Shown piece by piece: positions 11,368 through 21,577 of a DNA stretch of 64,000 nucleotides (position 1 is its first letter; every line of letters starts with the position of its first letter). This DNA is from Clonostachys chloroleuca. Lineage: Eukaryota > Ascomycota > Sordariomycetes > Hypocreales > Bionectriaceae. The translations under genes and the position numbers were made by a program. Location of the stretch: the NCBI GenBank assembly GCA_037952775.1, contig JBANAY010000004.1, positions 14,694,001 through 14,758,000 on the forward strand, read 5' to 3'. The notes under the pieces are model-generated. The model was given only the letters and a program-made list of their open reading frames with translations. It ran no database searches and was not told the origin of the DNA.

Positions 11368-12493
11368 CTAATAGGAGTTTTGTTCCTTTAAAACCAAATA
11401 ATCCCCTGGTCGTATTCTTTGCGTCCATTCACTGTGAGATGGTCAGGAGAGAGAGCTTGTGATGGCCTATAGAAGAAACTCACCTCCAGCTTCCATCGTA
11501 GACCTTTCGTGAATCTGGGGAGCCGAACTGAGCCTCATTTAATGCTGTTTCGAGCACGTATGCCGTGATGCTGGTTCCGCTCGAGATAATCGGCTTTAGA
11601 GGATCCACGCCTTTCATTTCGAATAGTTTCTTCAGTTGATCGGATGGTAAGAATGCCTTCGTTTCCGGATCCAGCATTAGATCATAGGGGATATTGATAG
11701 AGCCAGGCATATGCCCCGAAGAGTCCGGCTGTGGAGCTGGATGCCTTCCCCTGAATTGGCCGCTGGATCGTGAGTCCAGAACCTGTATGCCCTCTCTACC
11801 CTCCTTATTATAGTCCATAGTTGCTTCGTGAATGTCCTCAAAGGTAGCAAGCTTTGTGTCGTCAAGCCTAGAAACTGGATAGATACTATGGCTGAAGCTG
11901 TATATTTCCCCGCGTTCTGTCGGCAGATCCTGTTCAACCCATAGCCTGAAATTATTGAGGATGTGCACCTTTGGGTGACCAAAAGCTTTCAACATCCAAC
12001 CAACCCTCGGTGCCGATAAGATACCGAGCTCCTTAGTGTCATACACTACCAGGATATCCTCCTTACGAATGCCCAGCTCGCTTATTGAGGCAGCAAAATC
12101 CTCAGCGCTAGGCAACATATGAGGATAAGGCGAGTGCGTATTGATAACCTTGTTGAGGTCGAAAAAGCGAGCTCCTGGGATTCGTTTCTCGCGGAAGACT
12201 TGGATACCTGTGCGACCCTCGGTATCATTGGCAGGAAACCAAGCGGCACATAGAGGAATGATTCGCGGTTCGAGGGCGATGGTAGATGGGGCCGTCTTGA
12301 TAGCTTCATACAGATTCCTCGGGTTCACGACATAGGAGGATATTGAGCGATGATTTGATGGCAACCTGAAACGGCGACGATGGTTAAGTAGCTGCGAAGA
12401 TGTGCGATAGTTACATCTTGGCAAACAACCTACCGGGAAGCGGCAAGCTGGTAGTCCAGGCATAGTGTATGTGATCAATTGTGTACTTCGCAA
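11368..12493 (-). CDS. Two-domain thiosulfate/3-mercaptopyruvate sulfurtransferase with Ser at the catalytic Cys position
   Basis: Family function is transfer of sulfane sulfur from thiosulfate or 3-mercaptopyruvate to cyanide, thiols or the tRNA-thiolation pathway (Tum1). Exon 1 12493-11484, intron 52 nt (GTGAGT...CACAG), exon 2 11431-11368; 357 residues. The splice restores the family ending GSWSEWTQR. The N-terminus is Arg-rich and lacks acidic residues, compatible with a mitochondrial signal. Domain 1 spans roughly residues 60-205 and domain 2 about 225-345. The active-site loop reads IISSGTSITA where family members have a Cys-Gly-x-Gly-x-x-A loop (SCGTGVTA-like). The codon is AGC, one base from TGC. 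Unless compensated, the protein should not form the persulfide intermediate. Paralogue of the truncated gene at 9856. Confidence 0.88.
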
Positions 12494-12614
12494 GGCTTGT
12501 CTGGTTTGACGATTTTCTTTGCAGAATTTCCAGCTGATCTTTTATGATTTCCATGACAGTTATGAGAGCTGATGGGGGTTGTTTGCGAATCGGACCGCTG
12601 GAGTAGATACTGAC

Positions 12615-12622
12615 TGACGTCA
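12615..12622 (-). promoter_or_regulatory. CRE-type palindrome upstream of the sulfurtransferase
   Basis: Perfect TGACGTCA 122 bases before the start codon at 12493. The paralogous gene at 9856 has the same octamer 106 bases before its start. Retention at a similar distance argues that the promoter was duplicated with the gene and that the site matters. Confidence 0.5.
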
Positions 12623-12778
12623 AGAGCTAAATCGCCACCGTCACCTTCCCCGCATTTGCTCGTGTCCAAGAGTGGCCAATTGGTGTTCGCCAGCATGAGT
12701 AACCAATCAGGTGCCCTCATACCCCGAGATCACTACGGCTGGTAAGCGTCATACGTACGCCATCAGAACATACCAGAA

Positions 12779-12797
12779 AATTTGACGTCGTCAAATT
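12779..12797. repeat. 19-bp near-perfect inverted repeat
   Basis: AATTTGACG, one base, then CGTCAAATT: two 9-base arms around a central T. It lies about 290 bases upstream of the sulfurtransferase, in sequence with no gene. It could be a dimeric regulator site; nothing else identifies it. Confidence 0.6.
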
Positions 12798-13169
12798 GTT
12801 GCTGTTGTTCCGCGCTGCAGTTTTTGACGCCTTCGAAGAGATACACTCCTCTCTAGGTATTCTTTATCCCTTGGATCCTATTTTCATGACAAATGCGAGT
12901 GCGACCAGAAAATGTATTGATCGCGTCTTATTTCCCAAAAATGCCTTTGATATACCTCCCCGTCGAGCTATTGACGCAAAACTTGGACCATTTCGCTCCA
13001 AGTGATTGGGGGATTGTACCCGAAAAGCGATTTCGATGTCTACAGCCCCGACTAGTTTGTCGTAAGTTGGGTTTGGACTATGCCATTCTGCGTACCTATG
13101 GTCTAAACAATTCTCGAACGTGCTAACGCCTGAGAATTACTTAGGGCAGTTTGACGATGCCGCCATACC

Positions 13170-14007
13170 CTTATCGAGGGCACGGTTAGGTTTCCAACGG
13201 AGATCGAAGGGCTTAAGGAAAACCAGGATCGGGACCTGGAACAAGGCTACCAAAAGCAGAATAATCTGAACATACTCTTGCCCAGTGTACAAGGGTTCGT
13301 CAAGAGGTCTAGGACGCAGGAACATGTAGATCAACATGTTCAGAAGGCTAGGAGGTTGCGCACCAGTATCACACCAGTCCACAGACCACTTGTAGATGAT
13401 GCAAAGAACGAGGTAACCGAAGATAGCCTAGAAAAATATTATTCTAGCTTCTTGAGGGTCTCGTAGCTGTCTTTCAGTACAGAGACGTGCTGCTCAAGCT
13501 TCTGGCTTCGCTCGGCGAGTTCATCAATTTCCGAGGTAGAGGGCGACGCGAGCCTCTCAGCTCCAAGATCAAGCTTTCGAAGTTTGATTCCAGCCTTTTC
13601 TATCTGCATATAGAAGTATCCTGTGTCCCGTTAGGCTGTGTATTCTGAGGAATTGTAATGACGTACGCAGCCGTCGTTCGACATTATGAAGGCGTCGAAT
13701 CTTGTGGGTGAAAATTCGCTGAAAGGCGCTGACATCCTTATTGAGCTAGATGAAATGACATATGAGTAGCCTGAATGGGGGAGATAGCTTGGGCATAGAG
13801 GCTTACATCGCAGAACTGGCACAATCCATGCTCGCCAAGGGCGGTGACGACCTCCCGATCGATTTCCTTGGAGACATACAGCTGCACCATGCTCATGTCC
13901 GCCGAGCGGAATGGGGTATCCTGTCGTGGATCCATGGTGATGCAGCTCGGGGGCACCAGGACCAGACTCGGTTGTGGTGTAACTCGTCAGCGAGCAAGGG
14001 AAGCCTG
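13170..14007 (-). pseudogene. Broken partial copy of the V-ATPase subunit a gene, internally deleted
   Basis: Two collinear blocks match the gene at 6.5-9.3 kb at roughly 94-95 percent by eye. Block one, 13170-13447, matches about 7132-7411 (membrane domain with [17 protein letters not shown]). Block two, 13449-14007, matches about 8772-9337 (N-terminal exons and a little upstream DNA). Some 1.36 kb in between is missing, as are both ends. Exon 1 still reads [12 protein letters not shown] and splice sites remain, but no functional protein can be made. It has the same orientation as the parent, so it is a direct duplication about 4.7-6 kb away. At 14007 it is fused to ankyrin-coding sequence. 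Confidence 0.93.
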
Positions 14008-14356
14008 AATGTCGCGAGGTTACTGCTAGATTCCGGTGCCAGCGTCCACAGCAATACCATCTCGGGACAGACACACTTCGCTGAAGTTGTCACGAAAGGG
14101 AGCGTGCGTGGTGTTCGATTCCTACTGGAGAACGGCGCAGATGCCAACGCAAGGGCCATAAACGGTCAGACAGTCATTGCGCACGCAACCAAGGAAGACA
14201 ATGTTGAGCTTGTGGACCTCTTACTCCAACACGGTGCCAATGTCAACGCAACAGACATCGTGGGTAACCCTATTCTCGCCACGGCGGTGGAAAGCGGGAA
14301 CGAAAATAATGGAAAGAGCCACTATGTTTTGCAATCAACACTTGATTCTACCCATT
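13990..14356 (+). pseudogene. Ankyrin-repeat fragment fused to antisense V-ATPase sequence
   Basis: About three ankyrin repeats are readable: LNVARLLLDSGASVHS, VRGVRFLLENGADANA, VELVDLLLQHGANVNA. They are in one frame that begins upstream at 13762, inside the antisense strand of the V-ATPase copy. The resulting 198-residue reading frame is therefore a chance chimera: residues 1-76 are antisense V-ATPase and the remainder is ankyrin. Lacking both ends of an ankyrin protein, it is most likely a captured fragment, but the frame is open and begins with ATG. Confidence 0.8.
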
Positions 14357-14359
14357 GAG

Positions 14360-14557
14360 AATATTATTGGTGCTATGGGGTTTGTACTAATCATTGAAAC
14401 GGTTGGATCTTTCACCGATATCCGTGATTATGAGGAATCGAACTCACTCTATATCCAGTACTTCCCTCACGTGCCTGCTCGCAGCTGCATGGAAGTTACC
14501 AGGATCCCACCCAAGGGTACCACGATGCAGCTGGACGTTATTGCTCTCCAGACATAA
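14360..14557 (+). pseudogene. C-terminal fragment of a RidA (YjgF/YER057c) family protein
   Basis: The frame ends in FTDIRDYEESNSLYIQYFPH, PARSCMEVTRIPPKGT and LDVIALQT. This matches the C-terminal half of RidA enamine/imine deaminases, whose conserved P-x-R-(S/T)-C block is present. The N-terminal half is missing and the preceding sequence is the ankyrin fragment, so this is a relic unless an unrecognised upstream exon exists. The stop is TAA at 14555-14557. Confidence 0.65.
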
Positions 14558-15658
14558 GCGGGTACTATCAGGGACTCTTATGGATATATATTGAAAAGGT
14601 AAAATATAAATTATAAAAATATATATCTATAGCTATAACTAGAATGTCCGTGTTTGAAGTCGATATAGAAAAACTCGGCCAGCGACTGCAGAATACATAT
14701 GCGCCTCAAAGTAGAGGTTTGTAGGTGCATATACGTTGCTATCCAGGGAGTTTGCAGCTTTAACAGAAGGCTTGCCGAGGGTATAGGGAGAGGTTGGCAG
14801 AAACGTGATCACTGGAGAATTTGTTAGTGGTTGGTGCTTTACTACTTCCCGGACTTAAAACCTTCTATCATCTAGAAGTTTTCCATCTTCAAAGGATCGC
14901 CGAGATCATAGAACTCTTGATTGCCGCACGTCTTTCGACACAGTGTATCTGTTTTATATATATCGCAAAGCTGATCAGGATGCATGCTTAGAAACAACGG
15001 TCGGAGCTGGTGATTATTAGGTTCACCGCTTCCAACAAAGGCCATGATGGTTGTCGTGTACTCATTGCCAGTATGTACACCTAAGCTATGTATGCTATGT
15101 CGTTTCCCATGGCCGAGACTTCTCAAATAGTGCCTTGAAACCGGCTTAGGAAGCATAGCTTTATTAGCCTCAAATTACCGAAGCTGATCCCTGACGTCTT
15201 CATGCTTTCTTTGAGAAGAGCACATTTGAATCCAACATGTGGAGTATATTGTTTGCAAGTTTGGTTCCATTGGACACCTCCCTCGAATCATCTGAAGAAT
15301 GGAAGAGCAAATTCATCTCTTGTAAACCAAGCATAGCCATTTCGTTTAGTGATTTGGCCCCACATACATCATGTCAACTGTATAGTCCTCATTTATCATC
15401 ACAAAAGAAGAGAAACGTGAATTGGCCATTAAACGTTGCATTATCATTTCTAGCTTAAAGCAATCGCCACTTAAGGAGTGGGCTGCTGAATTGCGCAGAT
15501 CTTTGTGCCACCTCGCGCCTCTTGTTCTTTAATTCATTTTCAACGCTTTCTTGGTACGTATAGCCAACCTTAATGCCGAAATATTATAACGCCCATCCCC
15601 CGGATCACTCCTCCTCTCTTTTCAATTTTGTTTAGGCAGCGTCAGCACTGCCAACAGG
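14558..15658. other. No confident gene
   Basis: Contains a short AT-rich patch (14590-14640) and the region downstream of the desaturase. A minus-strand frame 15156-14872 (94 codons, MLPKPVSRHYLRSLG) could encode a small Cys-containing protein, but no family is recognised and no splice context supports it. Confidence 0.35.
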
Positions 15659-17130
15659 TTATGTCACCTTGGTAACTTGGTCACCAGCACGGATAATGCG
15701 CTGCCCAGCCGAGTCATTAACGTAAGTAATATCCTTATTCTCGAACTGGGCGCGTTTCCAAATCTCAACCTCACCTCCACCACGGAGAACGCCATAGCGT
15801 ATTGTGGACAGAAGGTTGTGAGCTGCGTTGGAGTGGTAGTAGACACCACCGTTGAAGATTGCAGTGGCATCCTTGCCAATAGCGGAGTTGATCAGAGCCT
15901 TGCCACCGGGGTGATCCTTGATGAAATCGGTCACATCGTGGATTACACCAGCGATAGCCACCAGAGCCTTGCCATTCTTGGCCTCCTCAACGAAGTCGTC
16001 CCAGCCAATGACGGGAAGCTGCTCGAGCGGCGTACCCCAGTTGAGGGTAGCTCGCTTCTGGTCGAGCTTTTTCTGGAGCTGCTGGACACGACCCGTCTCA
16101 ATCTCGTTGGCACGGAACTGCTTGAGATCGTAGGCGAGACCAAGCCACTTCCAGACGGTGATTGACCACTTGGTAGGATCCCACTGCCACCACTCAATGG
16201 CATTGCGGTAATCTGACGGGAACTCGTGATGGAAATTGTGGTATCCCTCACCAAGTGTGACGAGTGCGGTGATGACGTGATCGCGGGGTGAGTTTCGGTC
16301 ATCAAAAGGCTGGTCGCCGAGCCAGTGGGCGAGGGAGTTGACGCAAAAGGTGGCCTGCTGAACAAAGCAAACGCGGAGAATAGCGGCGTAGACGAATCCA
16401 CCGAGCCAATCATTCCAGAAGATACCGCAGACGGCGGTAGGGAAGATCAGAGCCATGAACAGAACGCACTTGATGAAGTTGCGGTGCTGCCAGACAACAA
16501 TGGGATCTTCGTTGAGGTCGGTAATATCGGTTCGGCCGGTGTTCTTGGGGTTCTGCTTGAAAACCATCCAGCCGAGATGGGAGTAGAGAAGACCCTTGCG
16601 GACGGAGTAGGGGTCCTTGACGGTGTCGGTATATCTGTGGTGAGCACGGTGATCCCTGGACCACCACCGGATCGAGCCCTCCATGGCGCCAGCGCCAACG
16701 GCCGCAAGGTAGATCTTGAGGGGAGTGGTGGCCTTGTACGAGCTGTGTGCCCAAAGACGGTGGTAACCTGACGTGAAGATGTTAGTATCTGAGAAACTGA
16801 CAGACCAGCAATGGTTCAGATTTGGATCAGATATTTACCTGCTGTGATACCGAGGCCGGTGTTGAAGTAGTAGACAACAGATAAGATGGCGGTGTTAAGC
16901 TTAAGAGGAATCCAGAAGGCTGAGATGAAGCCTAGAATGGGGATAAAAATGATGAATGTGGCATTAAGCCAATTGACGTGTTGATGCCAGTTTGACCAGG
17001 TCATAGGAATGTCGGAAATGTGAACTTTGTTAGGATCGCACTTGGACGAAGAGGCACGCAGAGGCTTGTAGTCTGTCGTGCCATCTGGAAAGGCCTTGGC
17101 CTGGGCGGCCACTGGCACCGAGGTGGACAT
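15659..17130 (-). CDS. OLE1: Acyl-CoA delta-9 desaturase with C-terminal cytochrome b5 domain (OLE1 type)
   Basis: Membrane desaturase of the endoplasmic reticulum that introduces the first double bond into palmitoyl- and stearoyl-CoA. Exon 1 17130-16839, intron 71 nt (GTAAAT...CAG), exon 2 16767-15659; 466 residues. All three histidine boxes are present: HRLWAH at about residue 100, RDHRAHHRY at about 136, and [11 protein letters not shown] at about 297. The C-terminal quarter is a cytochrome b5 domain with the haem-ligand motif HPGG (about residue 393). The start was chosen at [10 protein letters not shown]; a longer frame reaching 17214 is open but does not look conserved. It is a housekeeping-type enzyme between rearranged fragments, so it may be the sole essential copy or an extra one. 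Confidence 0.95.
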
Positions 17131-18400
17131 CTCGACGATGCTGTGTCTTCGGTTCTGATCAATTTCCCTGTGGACTCGTCCGTCGTGTTTATTGGATATG
17201 AATGAATGTATCAATCACTCATGCCTGCACCGTATGTACGTACTGTACCAGGAGCGTCGTATTATTAGTGGTAATGGAAGGGGCTAGGCAAGGGATTGGC
17301 AACTGAATGCTGGGGATTCGCCTTTTTGGAGTTGAAATCTTTGCAAGCGATTCGGGATCGAGTGAGAAGTCGTTTATCTGTATTGTGCCAGGGACCCGAG
17401 GGAAGGGATGCGAAGGGCGGTTGGTGGCCGGGTCTTTCTATTCGAGGGTGTAATATTCAACAATTCCCATGTATATGTCCGGGAAGCCTATCTAATCACC
17501 AACAATAAAACAAAAACTTCACAGCCAACAAACTCTTTGCACTAGTTGCTCTCTCGGGCAGGCAGTTTAATAACGACAAGTGTCTTATTATTTCTTCTAA
17601 GCTCTCCAGACTTTCATACCTTCCACCTTCCACAGTGTGATTATCTGGCACAGTTGTGCTTACCCCATTCCTGCCGCCTGTCATGTCTCAACATTTATTA
17701 TCCCAACAACTTTTCTTGGGCGATCCGTGATTGGTTGCCCGTAGCCCCTGTATCACTAAGAAACTACCCGGACCGCAGATCTCTGGCTGCCCGAAAGGCG
17801 CTTATGCAACTGAGCCGATGCAAGAACGTTTGTTGTCCCAAAAGCGGAATAAAGATATGATTGCATGATGATGCAAATGACTACATGCTGAGGGGGATGG
17901 GCGGACAGCGCGACCAGTTTGTATTAAGGGCTGACAAAGTTGGGGGTAGGATGCTCAGCATTCACCATAGAGTCCGTGACCCCCCTCCACCATGCACACC
18001 TCATGTGCCTCACGTTTCGGTTGTGGCTGTGCAGGCTGGTTATCTCACTATTTCCCTGTCATCGGGCGTCTCAAACAATCATCCGTCCTCTGAGCAGGGA
18101 CGGATGGGCATAGCGTGTCGTAAGTGTGAATGCATCCTGTTGAGAACAAATACCAGAAATTATCACATAGCGCTACCTTAGCTGGGTACATGTGCCACAT
18201 GCTCGCTAAAAATTACATCTCCGATCTATGCATAAGTGTGTGCATGATTGAAAATAGGTTGGTTACTAGATCTATTCTATTTCGCAGTTCAAACCAATAG
18301 ATAAAATGGCACCACCTGCCGAAGATGCATAAGAACAACAAGGTGCTTATGATTTAAGCCCATGGACTCGCATGACATGACTCTGAAAGTGCATCTTGTG
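17131..18400. other. Upstream region of the desaturase, no gene seen
   Basis: Pyrimidine-rich leader sequence and promoter of the minus-strand desaturase, followed by sequence without recognisable coding content. Frames up to 106 codons (for example 17861-18181) show no family signature. Confidence 0.45.
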
Positions 18401-18408
18401 TTCTAGCA

Positions 18409-18800
18409 ACTTCTTACAAACCTGTCGAGGTTTTAGGGAAGACCAAGGACCAGGGAGTCAAGCAGCTGCTGAGGAGTCTGTCGCTCTACGGGTACCGCCA
18501 GCCGATGTCGAGGGAGAATCGCTTGAGCGTGCGGCGAAAGATCAAATCCCTCATATTTCGTCAAGGCATTCCGGCCATCTGGTTCACGCTCAACCCCAGC
18601 AGCATTCGATGAGGAGGCTAATTTTTGCGCCGGGCCCGACTTGCGTGAAGTACTCTATCAGCGGAGGAGGAAGGAACCGTGATCTCTGTCGGTTTAAAGC
18701 GCCCTGGAGATTAGTGGAGAAGACAACGTTTGCAGATGACGGGGTCCTGCAGATCCGGCGCGGCCATAATGGTCAAGCTTCAATTCGGCGACAGCGAGTA
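18409..18800 (+). pseudogene. Helitron helicase-like domain relic
   Basis: Two frame-shifted fragments. At 18409-18612 the frame ends with RRKIKSLIFRQGIPAIWFTL then NPSSI, resembling the Helitron_like_N region in which a short basic segment precedes P(A/T)xWFTLNP. At about 18690-18795, in another frame, FADDGVLQIRRGHNGQ resembles the later part of the same domain (DDG...RRxH). An in-frame TGA and the frame change make it non-functional. The identification is by motif memory only; the Rep and helicase motifs are not visible. Confidence 0.5.
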
Positions 18801-19095
18801 TTTCACAGTGGCCGAAAGGTCTACGGATAGCCCCCATGAGAGTCCTGTGGTTCTTCTGAAGGAATTCTCCGGTTTCAAGCAAGATGACCGCATTCGATTT
18901 ATCCAGCAGCAGACCCAGTGCGAGCACTTTGTCAAAATTAGAGATATCTTCTTAGACGAAAGCTTATGCTTCTTTGCCTTTGAGTTTATGCCGCTTTCGA
19001 TCGCGGATATTATGGGAAATCCTCTAATGAACGAACTCAGACTTGCATCAATATTGGGACAGGTGCGTGGTACGTTCCTTCGACGATCCAGCTAA
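18769..19095 (+). pseudogene. Protein-kinase-like N-lobe fragment
   Basis: The frame from the Met at 18769 reads VVLLKEF (a beta-3 lysine-like segment), then HFVKIRDIFLDESLCFFAFE and PLSIADIM, as in the first half of a kinase domain of the small ascomycete kinase-like family. There is no glycine-rich loop, and the frame ends before the catalytic loop. It abuts the Helitron-like fragment, so it could be a captured gene piece. Family level only. Confidence 0.45.
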
Positions 19096-21510
19096 TGGAC
19101 TGCGGCGCCGAGCCGCCTCCATTGAAGGCGACATTATGGCCTTAATGTCAACGACATCTGGATCAGGAACAGGCAGAGACGATGGTTGCAATCTGCTCGA
19201 GCGGGCCATAACTGCCAGACAAGAAGAGAGTTTTTGTCGTGCTGGGAAGAAGATCAAGAAACGTAAACGGCACGAAGGGTCTCGATGCTTGGGGCGGAAG
19301 AGGCGATCTGGAGAAGCATGGGTTATTGGGAAGAGTAAGTATCTGGACGGGGAATCCTCGTAATTCTCTACTTAATCGTTGTACGACTGGCTGGAGCGGT
19401 TGGTGAGGTAGGAACCCAATGCCAATGAAAAACAGCCCCAATTCCAAGTGCTGGATCAGAGGAACAACAAGTGGAGCGCAAAGACGGTATGACCTCATAT
19501 TCGTTCAGATTTCCATGACAGGTGCAAAGGGTCTAGACAGGGATAGTTGTTCGCCGGACCCTGAAAAAGGGGCGGCTTGGGGTAGCAAGACCCACCAAAA
19601 TGACGCAAACAGAGGAGACTCAGGGCATTTGGTCCGGTGGATACCCTATCCAAGGTAGGTGCCCGAGTTTATTCATTCATCAGTCATTCTCTCGTCACAT
19701 TTCGGAATCTACTGTAGCACCTAATCACATCACTAGTCCAGACCGCATGTGATCATCGTGCCATGGAACGAGGGTTGTATGGTCAATTGATTAAATGTTT
19801 ACGTGTGATTTAGGAATTTCCGCAGCGACAAACATTTCCTTCTATTGCACTGTAGGCAGAACTTGCGACGGACCGCAGAGATCTATGCCAATTATTAGGC
19901 AGAGCACACACTGGAGCGCTGCAAACCCTCGGCATCATTCAACGCTTGATATGCCCACTTTCTCCCACTATCCCTCGTCGCTTTCAGCTTCCAGGCGTTC
20001 TTATTTTTATCCGCTGCCCTGTCAGCTATGCCTGGTAACCGAGGTCCGGCAAACAGCCGAAGCGCCGCAGATAATCCGTGACGCCCCACTTCGCTAGCTC
20101 GTCTATCTGTGTTTGTTCCATGAATTTGATGGCCTTGCATTCGTTGACTATTTTCCGAAAACTTCCTAGGAATGGTAGCCCCATGGATATTGTTGGCACG
20201 GATTCGCGAATCATCGCGTCTAGAGAAAACGCCTCGTCTCAGAAGTTGACGGACACGAGACAAGGCTTCGTTTTCAACAACGTGACCATGAGGGACCCAA
20301 TACATATTAACTCAACTTCTGTTGTACTTCGGATTCCCGTCAGTCCCCCTTCTTAGTAAAGTGACTTTAGTCTCTCAACGTCCTATTTCAATTGGCCATC
20401 GGGCTTGAGCGATTTCTCTCGCCCGACGCCAGCTGGCTGCACTGAGACTGATTGCAGGAGTGAGAGAAGCGTTCATATTGTTTGATATTTAATTTTGAAC
20501 GAGGGACCGGTCGATTTGTATTAATTCCAGTCAGAAATACGACCATCACTAGAGCATTTAATATATGGAAAGGAGGAATGCATAGCTAACGACTCAATAT
20601 TATAGTTCTCTTTAGACCATAATGTGATATAATGGTTGTTTAATCTGCCTGAAATTCCTTTCTTTCGACCATCTGATTCACCCATGCTTTAACTCTACTA
20701 AAGCACCCGGTGATCAGCAACCGATCATCATCAAACAAGACGACCAGTAGAGCTGAATTCAGCACACTTTGATCCAAGTACTTTCAGCGGCGTGTACAGT
20801 CAACCCGATCATCGTGGCATAATATGAGATGGGTTGGACCTAACTAATAGTCAGGCAATCGCGCAACTTTAAGTCAGCTAGGCGCCACGTGAATATAAAG
20901 TTATAATCTTCCTAATGACTTCAGAAATCTCATTTTTCAAGTGTGTGCATCCCGGATTGCCCACATGAAATCAGCGACAATTGAAGGCCAGGCCGAGCTT
21001 GACGCGAGCCTTCAGCCTTGCAACCGGACACTCAAAACACATCAACCCAAGGAGGGTGAGAAATGGCCTGCCATTAGACGAGCTAGTTTCCGATATCATT
21101 TTCCCACAAATGTGTCCTAAGCTGTCAACTCTTATAGCACAATGATTGAATAATTGAGTTGTAGAATAACTCATCATACTGTCTGCTGCAATGTGAACAG
21201 GACTAAAGAACAGCAGCCGGCTTGCTGCCAATCTGGCTAATGTTAACAGGAGGGAAACTTCATTACAACCGTGGAACTGGAATCGCACAACAGGATGAAA
21301 CTATGTAGGGCGCAGCAACTCTGCCCAATAAGTGCTGAGATAATGTAGGAGAGAATGAAAAGTCAATGATACATTGTCAACCTTGCCAGGGTGGCCGTCG
21401 TTTTATAGAGGGAAGGTCATGTGAGATATTCCCTGGTGGTGAGCAGCAGGCGCATCTTGCCTGTTTGGAAGTGACCATTGAGAGCTGCAAACACACTGCA
21501 TTGGAGAAAT
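19096..21510. other. Long region without a recognisable gene
   Basis: No family recognised on either strand. The minus frame 20214-20026 (MIRESVPTISMGLPFLGSF) has plausible composition but no match I know. A 46-base element at 20284-20329 recurs inverted at 21511-21556. Around 20380-20960 the sequence is moderately AT-rich. Confidence 0.35.
20284..20329 (+). repeat. 46-bp dispersed element, copy A
   Basis: Begins gaccatgagggacccaatac and ends cttctgttgtactt. It matches the element at 21511-21556 (opposite strand) at 41 of 46 positions. It lies in noncoding sequence. Confidence 0.7.
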
Positions 21511-21556
21511 AAATACAACAGAAGTTGATTTAATATGTACTGGTTCCCTAATGGTC
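21511..21556 (-). repeat. 46-bp dispersed element, copy B
   Basis: On the minus strand it begins gaccattagggaaccagtac and ends cttctgttgtattt. It starts 22 bases after the stop codon of the chromodomain gene, so it would lie in that gene's 3' untranslated region. Confidence 0.7.
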
Positions 21557-21577
21557 GAGTTGGTTGACACAAAGACA

